Assembly (NCBI RefSeq): GCF_009917385.1
Contig: NZ_QWLJ01000028.1
Coordinates: 1-60,057, forward strand
Direction: 5' to 3'
From: Roseburia sp. 1XD42-34
GTDB taxonomy: Bacteria > Bacillota > Bacilli > Bacillales > Amphibacillaceae
Length of the DNA stretch: 60,057 nt
Part shown: positions 1 through 9,112 of the stretch, in pieces
Numbering within the stretch: position 1 is the stretch's first letter
Layout of the letters: every line of letters begins with the position of its first letter
Program-made: the position numbers and the translations under genes
Notes under the pieces: generated by a model
Databases searched by the model: none
What the model was told of the DNA's origin: nothing
Seen by the model: only the letters and a program-made list of their open reading frames with translations

Positions 1-181
1 CACTTTGTTGAACAAACTTATTTTTATAATAGGAACCATTTTATGTTCTGTTTAGTCTACTTCACCTTAATTTTTTTTTGTCTAGTCAAGTGTAACCTAT
101 CCACCTTTTTTCGCGCATGCTTATAAGTTCTATTTCTATGTTCCTCATTGGGTCTATTTTTTTATTAATATCTACTCCCCA

Positions 182-922
182 CTATTTATTTGCAAGCATA
201 TGTTTTACAATAAAGAGACAACTACCATCTTGAAAGCCAAATTTCGAGTCACATTCCAAAGCTATCAAAGCAAGAGGATCTTTGGACTTACGTATACTTG
301 TTAATAAAGTAGGGGCAACTCTTTCCACCGTCTTTATATTTAACGATGGAAAATACTCTAAGTACCTTGCATTATATAACCATTCAATATTTTTTATAAA
401 AACTTCATCCCTTTGCTTTTCCGTAACAATTCCCCAGTCTATCCCTTGCTCCTTATAAAATTGCTGTTCAATAGCAAACTTCTCTATTTCACGTTTGTTT
501 AATTTATTCGTAGGTTTTATTTGCCTTGCAAATAGCTGATCATTGCTGGAGGACTTTGTTGATATCATAAAATCAGTTGTCATAACTATTGGCTCCTGTG
601 TCTTTGGGTCATTAGGATGTTTTATACCTAAAGATTCTGCAATCTCTATTGTTCTTTCTAAAGGTAGCAAGGGATACTGTTCTTTGATATCTATAACAGC
701 CCGAGACCACTCCAGTTCGTAGAGATAATGTAATTCTAATTGTGACATTAAATGATGAATTCTCCCCGTTTTCCACCCTTTATGTCTAGGTGTAATCCCT
801 TCTGAAGGGACATCTTGTATTGTTAACCACGGCTTATAATCTTCCCCCACGCCTTGTCCTCTACCTTCCAAAGTCCACTTTTCTATTTTTTTCTTCGTTG
901 TCCCCCTGTTTCGCTTTGCCAT
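182..922 (-). CDS. tnsA: TnsA-like transposon endonuclease
   Basis: This 246-residue protein matches the TnsA family of Tn7 elements, which nick the 5' ends of the transposon and work only as a complex with the TnsB transposase. Visible family features are the 'DVPSEG' stretch (about residues 38-43), 'GRIHHLMSQLE' (53-63), 'LEWSRAVIDIKEQYPLL' (70-86) with the acidic and lysine residues expected of the restriction-like catalytic fold, 'TTDF' (115-118), and 'GIDWGIVTE' (160-168) at the start of the C-terminal domain. The length is near normal (about 270). The start is fixed by AGGAGG 7 nt upstream. No tnsB follows; a 20-codon stub beginning at the ATG at about 154 on the same strand could be its remnant, but this is a guess. 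The protein is probably non-functional without partners. Confidence 0.85.
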   Translation of the reverse strand: MAKRNRGTTKKKIEKWTLEGRGQGVGEDYKPWLTIQDVPSEGITPRHKGWKTGRIHHLMSQLELHYLYELEWSRAVIDIKEQYPLLPLERTIEIAESLGIKHPNDPKTQEPIVMTTDFMISTKSSSNDQLFARQIKPTNKLNKREIEKFAIEQQFYKEQGIDWGIVTEKQRDEVFIKNIEWLYNARYLEYFPSLNIKTVERVAPTLLTSIRKSKDPLALIALECDSKFGFQDGSCLFIVKHMLANK

Positions 923-1098
923 TCTAATCCTCCTAAAAATTTGTATTAAAAAACACTAATTATCTTAAAAACCTAATAAAAAAAGTCCGTTATAAAGAGC
1001 TTAGTTAAATGGAATTTTTTAACTAAAGCCCAAATTTATAACAAACATCCTTCTTAAGCTAATAGATAATTAGTGCTGGATACACTAACTAGTTTTAT

Positions 1099-1141
1099 TA
1101 CTCCTTGTAGAAATATAGTAATGATAGTTCTACAAGGAGTA
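1099..1141. repeat. 14-bp perfect inverted repeat inside the transposon remnant
   Basis: TACTCCTTGTAGAA (1099-1112) and its exact complement (1128-1141) flank a 15-nt loop, followed on the + strand by TTTT. It could be a weak terminator or a protein site. A second 9-bp inverted repeat, TTAGTTAAA/TTTAACTAA, lies at 1001-1026 in front of tnsA. Confidence 0.45.
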
Positions 1142-1193
1142 TTTTAATTATTACCAATACAGCTACTTTTATTCATCCAAAAGAAGTTTCTAA

Positions 1194-1275
1194 CTTTTTT
1201 AGTTAGTATACATCTTTTTTAGTTAGTTTCTATCTTTTATTGTTAGTTAGTTACTTACTTTTTTGTGACTAGACA
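1194..1275. repeat. Transposon right end with tandem TnsB-site-like repeats
   Basis: Three adjacent repeats of about 20 bp share TTTTTTAGTTAGT or TTGTTAGTTAGT followed by a variable half (starting at about 1195, 1215 and 1236), ending in TGACTAGACA at 1266-1275. Tn7 right ends carry closely packed 22-bp TnsB sites, so these are the likely equivalent. Protein binding is inferred, not shown. Confidence 0.5.
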
Positions 1276-1299
1276 ATTATCTCAAACCACAAATTCGCC
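1276..1299. other. attTn7 spacer between glmS stop and transposon end
   Basis: Exactly 24 nt separate the glmS stop from the transposon terminus. The first five (ATTAT, 1276-1280) would be the target-site duplication. In Tn7 the targeting protein TnsD reads the last codons of glmS and directs insertion here. Confidence 0.6.
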
Positions 1300-3102
1300 C
1301 TACTCCACGGTCACACTCTTTGCCAAGTTACGTGGTTTATCGACATCGCAATCACGGTGTAACGCAGCGTAATATGACAATAGTTGTAACGGTACGACAC
1401 TAACAAGTGGTGTGAGCAATTCATGAACATGCGGGATGACAAATGCATCTGTGTCCTGCTCTAATCCCTTCATACTGATCACCATATCATTAGCTCCACG
1501 AGCTACTACTTCCTGAACATTGCCCCGAATCGAGTAATTGACATTTTTTTGGGTGGCTAATGCAATGACTGGAGTTCCTTCTTCAATTAAAGCGATCGTT
1601 CCATGCTTTAATTCTCCACCAGCAAAGCCTTCAGCCTGGATATAAGAAATTTCTTTTAGTTTAAGCGCTGCTTCTAAGCACACATGATAATCTATGCTTC
1701 GACCGATAAAAAAGGCGTTGCGTGCTGTACGCAAGTATTTACGTGCCAAATCTTCTATTGCTTCTTTTTGATCAGTTAGAACTTCCATAGCATTGGCAAC
1801 AATAGCAAGTTCGCGCATTGGAGCAAAATCCAACGGCAGTCCTTTTGTTTTTGCGGTATCAACCGATAATATAGCCAAAACAGCAATTTGGGCTGTATAA
1901 GCTTTAGTAGAAGCAACTGCAATTTCTGGACCTGCATATAAGTTTAACGTATAATCTGCTTCACGAGAAAGGGTGGATCCAGGCACATTTGTAATCGTTA
2001 ATGCCAGATGTCCCATTTCTTTAATTTTTACCAATACGGCCCGACTGTCTGCCGTTTCTCCACTTTGTGAGATAAAAATAAATAGTGGCTTTTCTGATAA
2101 CAGTGGCGTATTGTATGAAAATTCACTTGCGATATGAACCTCAACCGGAATGTTAGCAAATTTCTCAATAAATTCTTTACCAACTAAACCAGCATGGTAA
2201 CTCGTTCCAGCTGCGATAATATAAATGCGATCACAGCTGCTCATCGCTTGACGGACACCTGTATCCATCTTCAGTTCATTGTTTTCCGTTTGGTATTCGT
2301 TGATAATTTTACGCATGACAAATGGCTGCTCATCTATTTCCTTTAACATAAAATGCGAATACGTTCCTTTTTCAATATCATTGGCATCGATTTGAGCTGT
2401 ATATGGCTCACGCATGATTGAATTCCCATTAAGATCTTGAATCTCAATATATCGACGATGAACAAGCACTACTTCCTGATCATGGATTTCAACATATTGA
2501 TCTGTTACTTTTAAAGTTGCCATGGCATCACTTGCAACAACATTAAATCCGTCCCCTAATCCAACTAATAAAGGACTCTTATTTTTGGCAACATATAGCG
2601 TATCACGATGCTCATGATCTATCATACCGATCGCATAGGACCCCTTTAACAGACTCATTGCTTTGCGAAAAGCTGCTGCTGTATTATTTGTTTCTGCAAA
2701 CAGCTTTTCAATCAGTTGCACAATAACTTCTGTATCTGTTTCACTAGTAAAATGTACGTCATGAAGATATTTTTCTTTTAACTCTTGGTAATTTTCAATA
2801 ACGCCATTATGAACAAGTGTAAATCTGCCAGACGCGCTTTGATGCGGATGCGCATTTTCTTTACTTGGCACACCATGTGTCGCCCAGCGGGTATGGCCAA
2901 TTCCCATCGTTGCATGTACAGAGTTATCTATGCTTTCTCTTAATTTTGCAATTCGACCTTTTACTTTCACAACTTGAACACCTGTGTCATTTAAAGTTGC
3001 AATACCTGCTGAATCATAACCTCTGTATTCAAGCTTTTCAAGTCCGGTTAATAAAATCTCTTTCGTGTCATCCTGTCCGATATATCCTACAATTCCACAC
3101 AT
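1300..3102 (-). CDS. glmS: Glutamine:fructose-6-phosphate aminotransferase (GlmS)
   Basis: GlmS makes glucosamine-6-phosphate from fructose-6-phosphate and glutamine, the first step to UDP-GlcNAc and cell wall. The protein begins MCGIVGYIG, where Cys after the initiator Met is the glutaminase nucleophile; an upstream extension of 15 codons in the same frame is rejected because AAGGAGG lies 10 nt before this ATG. An N-terminal glutaminase domain (about 1-240, with 'GHTRWATHG') is followed by two SIS sugar-isomerase domains, with 'STKAYTAQ' in the first and the family end '[13 protein letters not shown]'. The length of about 600 residues is normal. Expression is controlled by the ribozyme just upstream. 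In Bacillus glmS commonly follows glmM; here about 13 kb of other genes separate them. Confidence 0.97.
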   Translation of the reverse strand: MCGIVGYIGQDDTKEILLTGLEKLEYRGYDSAGIATLNDTGVQVVKVKGRIAKLRESIDNSVHATMGIGHTRWATHGVPSKENAHPHQSASGRFTLVHNGVIENYQELKEKYLHDVHFTSETDTEVIVQLIEKLFAETNNTAAAFRKAMSLLKGSYAIGMIDHEHRDTLYVAKNKSPLLVGLGDGFNVVASDAMATLKVTDQYVEIHDQEVVLVHRRYIEIQDLNGNSIMREPYTAQIDANDIEKGTYSHFMLKEIDEQPFVMRKIINEYQTENNELKMDTGVRQAMSSCDRIYIIAAGTSYHAGLVGKEFIEKFANIPVEVHIASEFSYNTPLLSEKPLFIFISQSGETADSRAVLVKIKEMGHLALTITNVPGSTLSREADYTLNLYAGPEIAVASTKAYTAQIAVLAILSVDTAKTKGLPLDFAPMRELAIVANAMEVLTDQKEAIEDLARKYLRTARNAFFIGRSIDYHVCLEAALKLKEISYIQAEGFAGGELKHGTIALIEEGTPVIALATQKNVNYSIRGNVQEVVARGANDMVISMKGLEQDTDAFVIPHVHELLTPLVSVVPLQLLSYYAALHRDCDVDKPRNLAKSVTVE

Positions 3103-3189
3103 CGTTGTAGTCCTCCTTGTAAAAAAGGGGCAGGACAAACGATCCAAATAAAATATACTTTATAGGGGCGTTGTACTGCCCCTTTCTCG

Positions 3190-3361
3190 TGATTGTTTTT
3201 GTTACATCTTGCCGTTTCCCTTTGGCCAATGAGTTGCCTCATTGTTTTAAGGAAGAGCTTGACAATTGAGATGTACAATCGGGAGGCACCCGCCGAACGT
3301 TCGATAACCTCCAACCTCGTCAACTATGCTTCCTGCCGATCGGATGCATAGTCCTGGCGCT
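3190..3361 (-). ncRNA. glmS ribozyme (glucosamine-6-phosphate-activated self-cleaving riboswitch)
   Basis: The conserved core is readable on the minus strand: AGCGCCAG at the cleavage site (cut between the A at 3361 and the G at 3360), then GACGAGGTTGGAGGTTATCG, then TTCGGCGGGTGCCTCCCG, in the order and spacing of the known family. The 3' accessory stems (P3-P4 region) run to about 3190. Binding of GlcN6P as cofactor triggers cleavage of the mRNA leader and RNA decay, giving feedback on glmS. The 3' boundary is approximate. Confidence 0.95.
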
Positions 3362-3429
3362 TTTAAAAAATTCGTATACCTTTAATGCTCCTTTCTATAT
3401 TTGAATCATCCAAAAAAGGATACACCACA

Positions 3430-3458
3430 TTTTAACCTTGTTTTGCATTTTAAGTCAA
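3430..3458 (-). promoter_or_regulatory. Sigma-A-type promoter of glmS
   Basis: On the minus strand TTGACT (3453-3458) is followed after 17 nt by TTAAAA (3430-3435), about 70 nt upstream of the ribozyme cleavage site. Confidence 0.65.
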
Positions 3459-3491
3459 TCATTTTTTCCGTTGCGAGTGGAAAGACACCGT

Positions 3492-3507
3492 CACTATCTA
3501 GATAGTG
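3492..3507. promoter_or_regulatory. 16-bp perfect palindrome, possible operator
   Basis: CACTATCTAGATAGTG is a perfect palindrome between the divergent glmS promoter region and the short + strand frame at 3581-3637, which encodes only 18 codons. It resembles a dimeric repressor site. No regulator for it is present nearby. Confidence 0.4.
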
Positions 3508-3706
3508 GATGGAATATTTTTTCAAGTTGGTTATAAATATAGTATGATGCAAAAGTGGAAAAAGTGAACCGGTTGAGAAAATGAAACATCATGTAGACAA
3601 TATTTTTAAAGCAACGCTAAAATTACAATTTTTATAATAAATCCCTATTAACCGCCAACGCCCTCCATGGCCATCACCGAACTTTATGTTTTTTTCAAAA
3701 ATTAAT

Positions 3707-4255
3707 TTACCATAAATGTTTATTAGACTGGTAGAGACGATAAACGGAAAATGTACCAATAAGGAACAAGCCATTACTCAGTATGAGAAGGGTAATCCAT
3801 AATGAAATTGGAGTGAAACTAAGTATAGATCCAAAATAAAAAATATGAATAACGCTCATAAGAAGAAACAACAGCATCGTAAATAGCAGATATATCGTTA
3901 AAGCAATATAAAAATATAATAGGTAACGATTTCGTTTGGTGATCTCATTTCGAACTGGATAAACTTTTAATTCGGTCGTTTGCTTTTGATTGGACAAAAC
4001 ACACCAACAACCTTGTTGACAAAGTTTCCCCCAGCCATTTTGCTGTAATGCCAAAGGCAACTCATCGTTTTGCTTTTGTTTACAATAGGCGATATGGTAG
4101 CGGATAAGTTGAGGATCATTCCCTGCTTTAAAAATAAACAACCGAAGATTAGGCTCTATCTTCACTAATTGTTGACCTTGCAAAGCTCTTGTCTGGAGCC
4201 ATCTTTCTGTTTTCTTTACATCATAACTCCAAAATGGCTTCCAAGCTTTTTTCAC
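3707..4255 (-). CDS. DUF2812-family membrane protein
   Basis: The 182-residue protein begins 'WKPFWSYDVKKTERWL', the hallmark of DUF2812 proteins, whose soluble N-terminal part (about 1-120, ending near 'YPVRNEITKRN') precedes membrane helices. Two hydrophobic segments are visible at about 113-137 and 147-170. These proteins are usually encoded next to a PadR-type regulator; none is visible here. The start is GTG, with AAGGAGGT 7 nt upstream. Function is unknown. It stands alone between glmS and the sugar operon, and belongs to the accessory block separating glmS from glmM. Confidence 0.75.
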   Translation of the reverse strand: MKKAWKPFWSYDVKKTERWLQTRALQGQQLVKIEPNLRLFIFKAGNDPQLIRYHIAYCKQKQNDELPLALQQNGWGKLCQQGCWCVLSNQKQTTELKVYPVRNEITKRNRYLLYFYIALTIYLLFTMLLFLLMSVIHIFYFGSILSFTPISLWITLLILSNGLFLIGTFSVYRLYQSNKHLW

Positions 4256-4710
4256 TATGCCTACCTCCTTCTCCTTAGCTGTTTTACTAAAATTATCTCC
4301 TCACTTAAGCATATGTGCTTGCTCAAGAAATATGATGTTGCTTTTATTTCAAACCGATACTCTGTTTCACTAAGGAGGAGATACGTTTACATTCAAAAAT
4401 ATTACGATCTAGAATTTCTATGACTGTTACCTCATCCTAAATTCATTTGTTTTCAATATCCTTCCACTCTTTTCTTAGCTCTTGTTGAATCGAATGAAAA
4501 AAGCGGTGAACTGGATAACGATTAAACCCAATATCATTAATCGGAATGTGTTCTCCCTACATAAGCCAGCTTGTACATAATCATTCATTAACCATAATTT
4601 GCTTAGCTTAACAAGGGAATAACAAGCTTTTACGCATGACTTTTTCGCTTTGAAGCAATACTTTCCTACTTCGGTACGGGACTTTATTATTCTCCATCCT
4701 TTTAAGCACA
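4256..4710. other. Intergenic region, no supported gene
   Basis: The reading frames here lack ribosome sites and family features. A 84-codon minus-strand frame at 4475-4729 runs through the terminator that follows and looks spurious. Confidence 0.5.
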
Positions 4711-4762
4711 TAAAAAACTGCATCTCCAATTATTAGATATGTCTAACAATTGGGGAGCAGTT
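4711..4762 (-). terminator. Strong rho-independent terminator of the lac/gat operon
   Basis: Arms AACTGC...(about 20 nt) at 4716-4737 and 4742-4762 form a nearly perfect long stem with loop TATG; on the minus strand it is followed by TTTTTTA. Confidence 0.8.
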
Positions 4763-4856
4763 CAACACTATAAAGTAGTTACCTACTACATAACTAATCC
4801 TGCAATTTTATGTTTTTTTAAGAAGCTCCCTAATAAATAAATGATTCCTTATCAGA

Positions 4857-5705
4857 TTATGCTTTACCATCACTTTTACACATTAGTATTCTTTCTAAAA
4901 CCACATTTTTCATTGCTTCTTTTGCAGGTTCCATGTATTTCCTTGGATCTGTTTCACTTGGATGCATAATCATGTGTTCACGCAACGCTCTAAAAAAGGA
5001 ATTTTTAGTTCTGTTGAAATATTCACTTTAGCACATCCTAGAGATATACATTTCAGAACGTCTTCTTGAGTAACCCCAGAGGCACCATAGAGAACAATTT
5101 GAATATCAACTAAATTTTTTATTCGTTTTCATCTATTAAAATCATTCGGCTTAGTTTTATAGACGCCATGCCCCGCCCCAGTAGCTGAAGCAAGCGAATC
5201 AACCCCTGTCCGTTCCACAAATTCTTAAACCGTATCTGGATCTGTAAATGTCTTCCTCTTCAACAACCATATCATCTTCTTGGCCGACGAGAGAGCCAAG
5301 CTCTGTTTCTACGCTAGCCTCATAGTATTAGGGAGATTTCAACAACCCTCTTTGTGAGTTTAATATTCTCTTCAAAAGTGGAATGCAATCCATCTATCAT
5401 TACAGACTTCGTACCTAATTTTAATGATTCCTCAATGGTTTCTAATGTTTCATGATGGTCTAGATGTAAAGCCATCGGGATATCATTTTCCTTAGCAGCA
5501 ACTTCTGCTATAGCCTGAATATATGCCCGGCCTACGTAATTCATAGCTCCAGGGGTTACCGCCAAAATAACCGGTGATTGTGCTTCCATTGCAGCTTCTG
5601 TACCACTTTAATTGTTTCGATATTATGAATATTGAAATGCAGGACTCCATACCCATCTTCTCTAGCTGTAAGAAACATATCTTTTGTGTTTAGGACGTAT
5701 CCCAT
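4857..5705 (-). pseudogene. Class II (tagatose/fructose-bisphosphate) aldolase, broken
   Basis: Reading the minus strand from the ATG at 5705 gives 'MGYVLNTKDMFLTAREDGYG' and 'LHFNIHNIETIKVVQ', the start of a GatY/KbaY/FbaA-type aldolase. A frame change near 5597 leads into 'EAQSPVILAVTPGAMNYVGR' and 'ALHLDHHETLETIEESLKLG', which holds the metal-binding HLDHH motif. Further frame changes and in-frame stops follow from about 5325 to 5100, yet the last part still reads as the family C-terminus ('VNISTEL', 'HPSETDPRKYMEPAKEA'). The gene is full length but carries several frameshifts. It closes the lacR-lacAB-gatABC operon, where it would split tagatose-1,6-bisphosphate. Confidence 0.85.
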
Positions 5706-5843
5706 AATTTTCCTCATAAATCAGATAAGCCTACTTATTTGACAAATTCATCTTTTTCGTGCATAGATAGCATATCTAACTATACTATAATAGTTAGGTC
5801 TCTATTAGCAGTCTTTTAAATGTCATGGCCTTCAAGACCTTTA

Positions 5844-7256
5844 TTAGGCTGCCTTTTTCTCTTCTTTATACACTTTATTACGTTTTTTCATTTGTTTTAC
5901 ATACCAAGCAAAAAGCCCTAAATAAGCTACAAGTGCTCCTAATGCCGTTAGTACTGGTACTAAATTAAATCCATCACTCGCTTTTCCTACTAAGATAGCG
6001 ATAAATTTTTCAACCGGTCCTTCAAGAGTTGAATGAGTAATGAGCGCACCTCCTTCAATTCCTGAAGGCATAGCACCAACAGATGTTGCAACGTCAGTTA
6101 CAAAGGGAGCTATCGCTGTTCCAGACCAAAGAAATATAGGAATCATAATAGTGCCTATTAGAATCATACGGATAATTTTACCTCGACAGACGACTAGTAA
6201 TGCTGGTGTTAAACCAATAGCAATAATACCTCCCAATGGAAGAATTCCATTCCCAGGTAAAATTAATGCAATAAACAGCATAATTGGAGCAATAACATTA
6301 GCTGCAGCCCACATTTCGGGTCGAGCAGCGAGGAAAGGCCAGTCGATTCCAATATGAAACGTACGGCCTTTTAAGCGCTTACTCATAAAATCTGTAATTC
6401 CTTGAGATATCGGTTCCATAGCTGCAATAAACCATGTTCCGACAATAGAAAACAATTCTAGTGCTGTACCGCCAATAAAAGCTAGGGCAAAAATGGTTGA
6501 AACTGGTTGCTGCCCTAACAGACCAACAAAAGTCCCTAAATAAATACCAATAGCAAACTTACTTCCCCAGAAACCTATCTTTTCATTCAGCCAGGCTGCA
6601 TCGAAGTCATACTTATCAAGGAATGGTAACACTTTCTCAAAAAACTTATCAAATAACATGATGAAAGGGTTTAATAAAAAATTTAAATGCGTGGTTGTTG
6701 TAGGGTTCGAATCAGGCATGTCCAATAAGTCATTAAATGTTGGCTTCATTAAATCAGCATTAATGAACTTCATAACCCCTAACATGATGACTAACATGGT
6801 CGCAATAAAAAGGTTATCAGAGTAAAACATAACTAGTAAGCCTGTAATGGATAAGTGCCAAAAATTAAAAATGTCTACATCAAGTGTGTTTGTCTTGTTC
6901 ATTGCTAATAACGCAAGGTTGACAATAATTAAAATCATTAAGAAAAATAATGTATATGCTGACCCCCAAGTGATGGTTGCAAGCGGAGCCCAACCTACGT
7001 CGGTAATGGTAAGTTCAATACCGGTAGATTTTACAAAGTCTTGTAAAGCAGGCGCAAAATTACCAGTCAACAAATCAATAACTGCTCCAATACCCGTTAA
7101 TGCGATTGCTAATTTTAGTCCGCCTTCAAGCGCCTTGCTTACTTTAACTCTCATTAATACAGCAAGTAAAGTAAGCAAGATAAACATCATGGGCGCAGCG
7201 CCTAAATCAATAATAGGTTGAAAAATTGAGTTTGCAAACTTAATTATTGCATCCAT
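5844..7256 (-). CDS. gatC: PTS galactitol-type EIIC permease
   Basis: This 470-residue, highly hydrophobic protein has about ten membrane segments and the features of the galactitol PTS IIC family: an N-terminal 'FANSIFQPIIDLGAAPMM', the cytoplasmic loop 'LMKPTFNDLLDMPD', and the C-terminal 'SGTAIAPFVTDVA'. It imports a sugar or polyol while the EIIA and EIIB proteins encoded just upstream phosphorylate it. The gene begins 31 nt after gatB in the same operon. With lacA and lacB beside it, the substrate is more likely galactose or a related sugar entering as the 6-phosphate than galactitol, but the specificity cannot be read from sequence. Confidence 0.88.
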   Translation of the reverse strand: MDAIIKFANSIFQPIIDLGAAPMMFILLTLLAVLMRVKVSKALEGGLKLAIALTGIGAVIDLLTGNFAPALQDFVKSTGIELTITDVGWAPLATITWGSAYTLFFLMILIIVNLALLAMNKTNTLDVDIFNFWHLSITGLLVMFYSDNLFIATMLVIMLGVMKFINADLMKPTFNDLLDMPDSNPTTTTHLNFLLNPFIMLFDKFFEKVLPFLDKYDFDAAWLNEKIGFWGSKFAIGIYLGTFVGLLGQQPVSTIFALAFIGGTALELFSIVGTWFIAAMEPISQGITDFMSKRLKGRTFHIGIDWPFLAARPEMWAAANVIAPIMLFIALILPGNGILPLGGIIAIGLTPALLVVCRGKIIRMILIGTIMIPIFLWSGTAIAPFVTDVATSVGAMPSGIEGGALITHSTLEGPVEKFIAILVGKASDGFNLVPVLTALGALVAYLGLFAWYVKQMKKRNKVYKEEKKAA

Positions 7257-7286
7257 TTTTTCATATACTCCTTCCTATATTAAGGT

Positions 7287-7589
7287 TTATTTTTTCAGAT
7301 TTTTGATAACGCTTTCTAATTCATCAAAAACAGGATCTGCCATAGATGGTATACGATATAAGATAGGGCCTGCTTCAATTAAAGGTATGTTTATGTCAAA
7401 ACTAAATTTTGTTTTTGAAATTGGCGTGAAGATATCATACTGATCCATCATATCTTTATTAATATCCTTTACTACAACAGCATCTACCTTGACATCATAA
7501 CCTCTTTTTTTCATTTCTCCCTCAATTGCAGTTTTTATTTGGTGACTTGAGTTAATCCCTGCTCCACATGCTGCTAAGATTTTAATCAT
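7287..7589 (-). CDS. gatB: PTS galactitol-type EIIB component
   Basis: A 100-residue EIIB of the galactitol type. The phosphorylated cysteine sits in 'ILAACGAGINSS' near residue 8. The start is the second of two ATGs, because AAGGAG is 9 nt upstream of it and directly abuts the first. It receives phosphate from EIIA (next gene upstream) and passes it to the sugar at EIIC. The gene starts 1 nt after the gatA stop, so translation is probably coupled. Confidence 0.9.
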   Translation of the reverse strand: MIKILAACGAGINSSHQIKTAIEGEMKKRGYDVKVDAVVVKDINKDMMDQYDIFTPISKTKFSFDINIPLIEAGPILYRIPSMADPVFDELESVIKNLKK

Positions 7590-7590
7590 T

Positions 7591-8076
7591 TTAAACATCT
7601 CCTTTTTTATTTGTTAAAAAGTTATAAATAGATTCCGTGTTATCTAATTTCTTAAGGTAACGCATATTATTTTCGTTTGTGATAAATGACATCAAATCGG
7701 AAAGTACATTCGTTTGGTTTGTTTTTTCATTATTAATGATGAAAAATAAATACTTAACTTTCAAATCTAAATCCGGAACAATCATATTTCGAAAAGTTAT
7801 TCCATCATTTAATTTCACAAAAGCAATTGCTTTTGTTTTACAATACTCTGCTTCTGTATGGGGTATTGCAACATTCGATAGTCCTTTTGCAACAGGCGAA
7901 AGATCCAACCCAGTGGGATATTCTTTTTCCCTGTTTTTAATTGCTGCAATAAATCGATCGTTGACCAATCCTTTTTGTAATAATTTTGTACCTATCTCGT
8001 TAAATACTTCATCTTGTGTTTGAGCATCACTTTTAAAAATCAAATCCTTTTTATAAAGAGAACAAACTCCCTCCAT
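7591..8076 (-). CDS. gatA: PTS EIIA component, fructose/galactitol type
   Basis: A 161-residue PTS_EIIA_2 domain protein; the phospho-accepting histidine is in 'VAIPHTEAEYC' (about residue 72). It takes phosphate from HPr and hands it to the EIIB encoded next. A GGAGG 9 nt upstream supports the ATG of MEGVCSLY rather than the GTG three codons earlier. It lies 54 nt after lacB within the operon. Confidence 0.9.
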   Translation of the reverse strand: MEGVCSLYKKDLIFKSDAQTQDEVFNEIGTKLLQKGLVNDRFIAAIKNREKEYPTGLDLSPVAKGLSNVAIPHTEAEYCKTKAIAFVKLNDGITFRNMIVPDLDLKVKYLFFIINNEKTNQTNVLSDLMSFITNENNMRYLKKLDNTESIYNFLTNKKGDV

Positions 8077-8130
8077 ATTCTTCACCTCCTTTAGTAAGAA
8101 TGCGAAAACTTGCTTTAATTTTGTGTCTAT

Positions 8131-8646
8131 TTAATCGTGATACTCTCCTCGATCCCATTTTTCCATAAATTCATCAAAGAAATTTTCGTTATTTGATTGC
8201 TCTTCATTGCCACCAAGAATATCTATTTTTTTAATGATTTCCTCTTTTTCAGGTGTCTTGTTATACTCGGTCTCTAGAAATACATCCATAATATTCTCCA
8301 TTAATCCAACTCCGACAATTCGTCCACCCATTGCAATGATGTTGGCATTTAAATTTTCCTTTGCATATCGTGCAGTTTCAATATCTCCAACCAATGCTGC
8401 ACGAGCACCTTTCACTTTATTCGCACTTATCGAGATTCCTACCCCTGTGCCGCAAATGACAACTCCTAAGTCTGCTTCACCTAATGTTACTTTTTCAGCT
8501 GTTTTTTTACCATAAATAGGGTAATGCGTACGTTTTTTGTCAAATGTCCCATTATCCACAACTTCATGACCTTTATTTTCCAGATATTTAACAAGATGAT
8601 TTTTTACTTCAGTAACGATATGGTCACATCCAATTGAAACTCTCAT
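8131..8646 (-). CDS. lacB: Galactose-6-phosphate isomerase subunit LacB
   Basis: A 171-residue RpiB/LacAB-family isomerase, the exact length typical of LacB. LacA and LacB together convert galactose-6-phosphate to tagatose-6-phosphate. The catalytic-type loop 'VVICGTGVGISISANK' (about 64-79) keeps the cysteine seen in RpiB. The C-terminal 'FMEKWDRGEYHD' is the LacB signature. The ATG is chosen over a GTG three codons upstream because GGGAG is 8 nt before it. It follows lacA by 12 nt. There is no adjacent tagatose-6-phosphate kinase (lacC), and the aldolase at the end of the operon is broken. Confidence 0.88.
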   Translation of the reverse strand: MRVSIGCDHIVTEVKNHLVKYLENKGHEVVDNGTFDKKRTHYPIYGKKTAEKVTLGEADLGVVICGTGVGISISANKVKGARAALVGDIETARYAKENLNANIIAMGGRIVGVGLMENIMDVFLETEYNKTPEKEEIIKKIDILGGNEEQSNNENFFDEFMEKWDRGEYHD

Positions 8647-8658
8647 TTTGTTCACTCC

Positions 8659-9087
8659 CTAACACATTTTATTTAACATATCTACGCGGATTTGATGTCG
8701 TCCTCCATCATAATTTGCGGCTGCAAATGTCTCCACTATTTTTTCTGCAAGCCTGTCCCCAACTATCCCTGAACCGATCGTTACCATATTTGTATTATTA
8801 TGGGATCTCGTCATTCGCGCAGAATGCTCATCAAATAAGTTTGCACATATAATTCCTTTTAATTTATTAGCAATCATAAATGGACCAACACCATATTCAT
8901 CAATCATAATTCCCTTGTCTTCTTTATTTGCTTGAATGTATTCAGCCACTTTTAATGTGGCATCATAATAATTGTTACCTTTTAGCGGAGTTAAATCTTT
9001 TACCTCATACCCTAATTGTACAAGATGCATTTTAATTAACTCCTTTAGTTTAAATCCTTTTAAATCACTTCCTATTACTATCTTCAA
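8659..9087 (-). CDS. lacA: Galactose-6-phosphate isomerase subunit LacA
   Basis: A 142-residue LacA-type protein of the RpiB family ('MKIVIGSDLKGFKLKELIK'). The loop where RpiB and LacB have the catalytic Cys reads 'GIMIDEYGVGPFMIANK', so the cysteine is absent, as is usual in LacA; the active site is formed with LacB. It is the first structural gene after lacR (25 nt gap) and shares its promoter. If the pathway is still used, tagatose-6-phosphate must be handled by enzymes encoded elsewhere. Confidence 0.87.
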   Translation of the reverse strand: MKIVIGSDLKGFKLKELIKMHLVQLGYEVKDLTPLKGNNYYDATLKVAEYIQANKEDKGIMIDEYGVGPFMIANKLKGIICANLFDEHSARMTRSHNNTNMVTIGSGIVGDRLAEKIVETFAAANYDGGRHQIRVDMLNKMC

Positions 9088-9112
9088 CTCTAAAACCTCC
9101 TAGTTCTTGATG

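Larger units (their letters stand above)
79..1275. mobile_element. Tn7-like transposon remnant at attTn7, carrying only tnsA
   Basis: The right boundary is well supported: the 10-mer TGACTAGACA ends at 1275, exactly 24 nt past the glmS stop codon, which is where Tn7 inserts. An inverted copy, TGTCTAGTCA, lies at 79-88, and tnsA lies between, reading away from glmS as in Tn7. No tnsB, tnsC or tnsD follows tnsA, and the 180 nt after it are stop-rich. The left boundary is uncertain, because the expected 5-bp target duplication (ATTAT follows the right end) is not beside the left copy (TTTTT). Either this is an internally deleted element or 79-88 is a chance or decayed end and the element continues past position 1. 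Confidence 0.6.

Noticed and set aside
3103..3147. 15-residue N-terminal extension of GlmS
   Set aside because: Cys must follow the initiator Met for glutaminase activity and AAGGAGG precedes MCGIVGY.
3286..3304. GAACGTTC as a possible LexA half-site pair
   Set aside because: It lacks the 4-nt spacer and lies inside the conserved glmS ribozyme core.
4475..4729. 84-codon frame on the minus strand
   Set aside because: It runs through a strong terminator hairpin, has no ribosome site and no family features.
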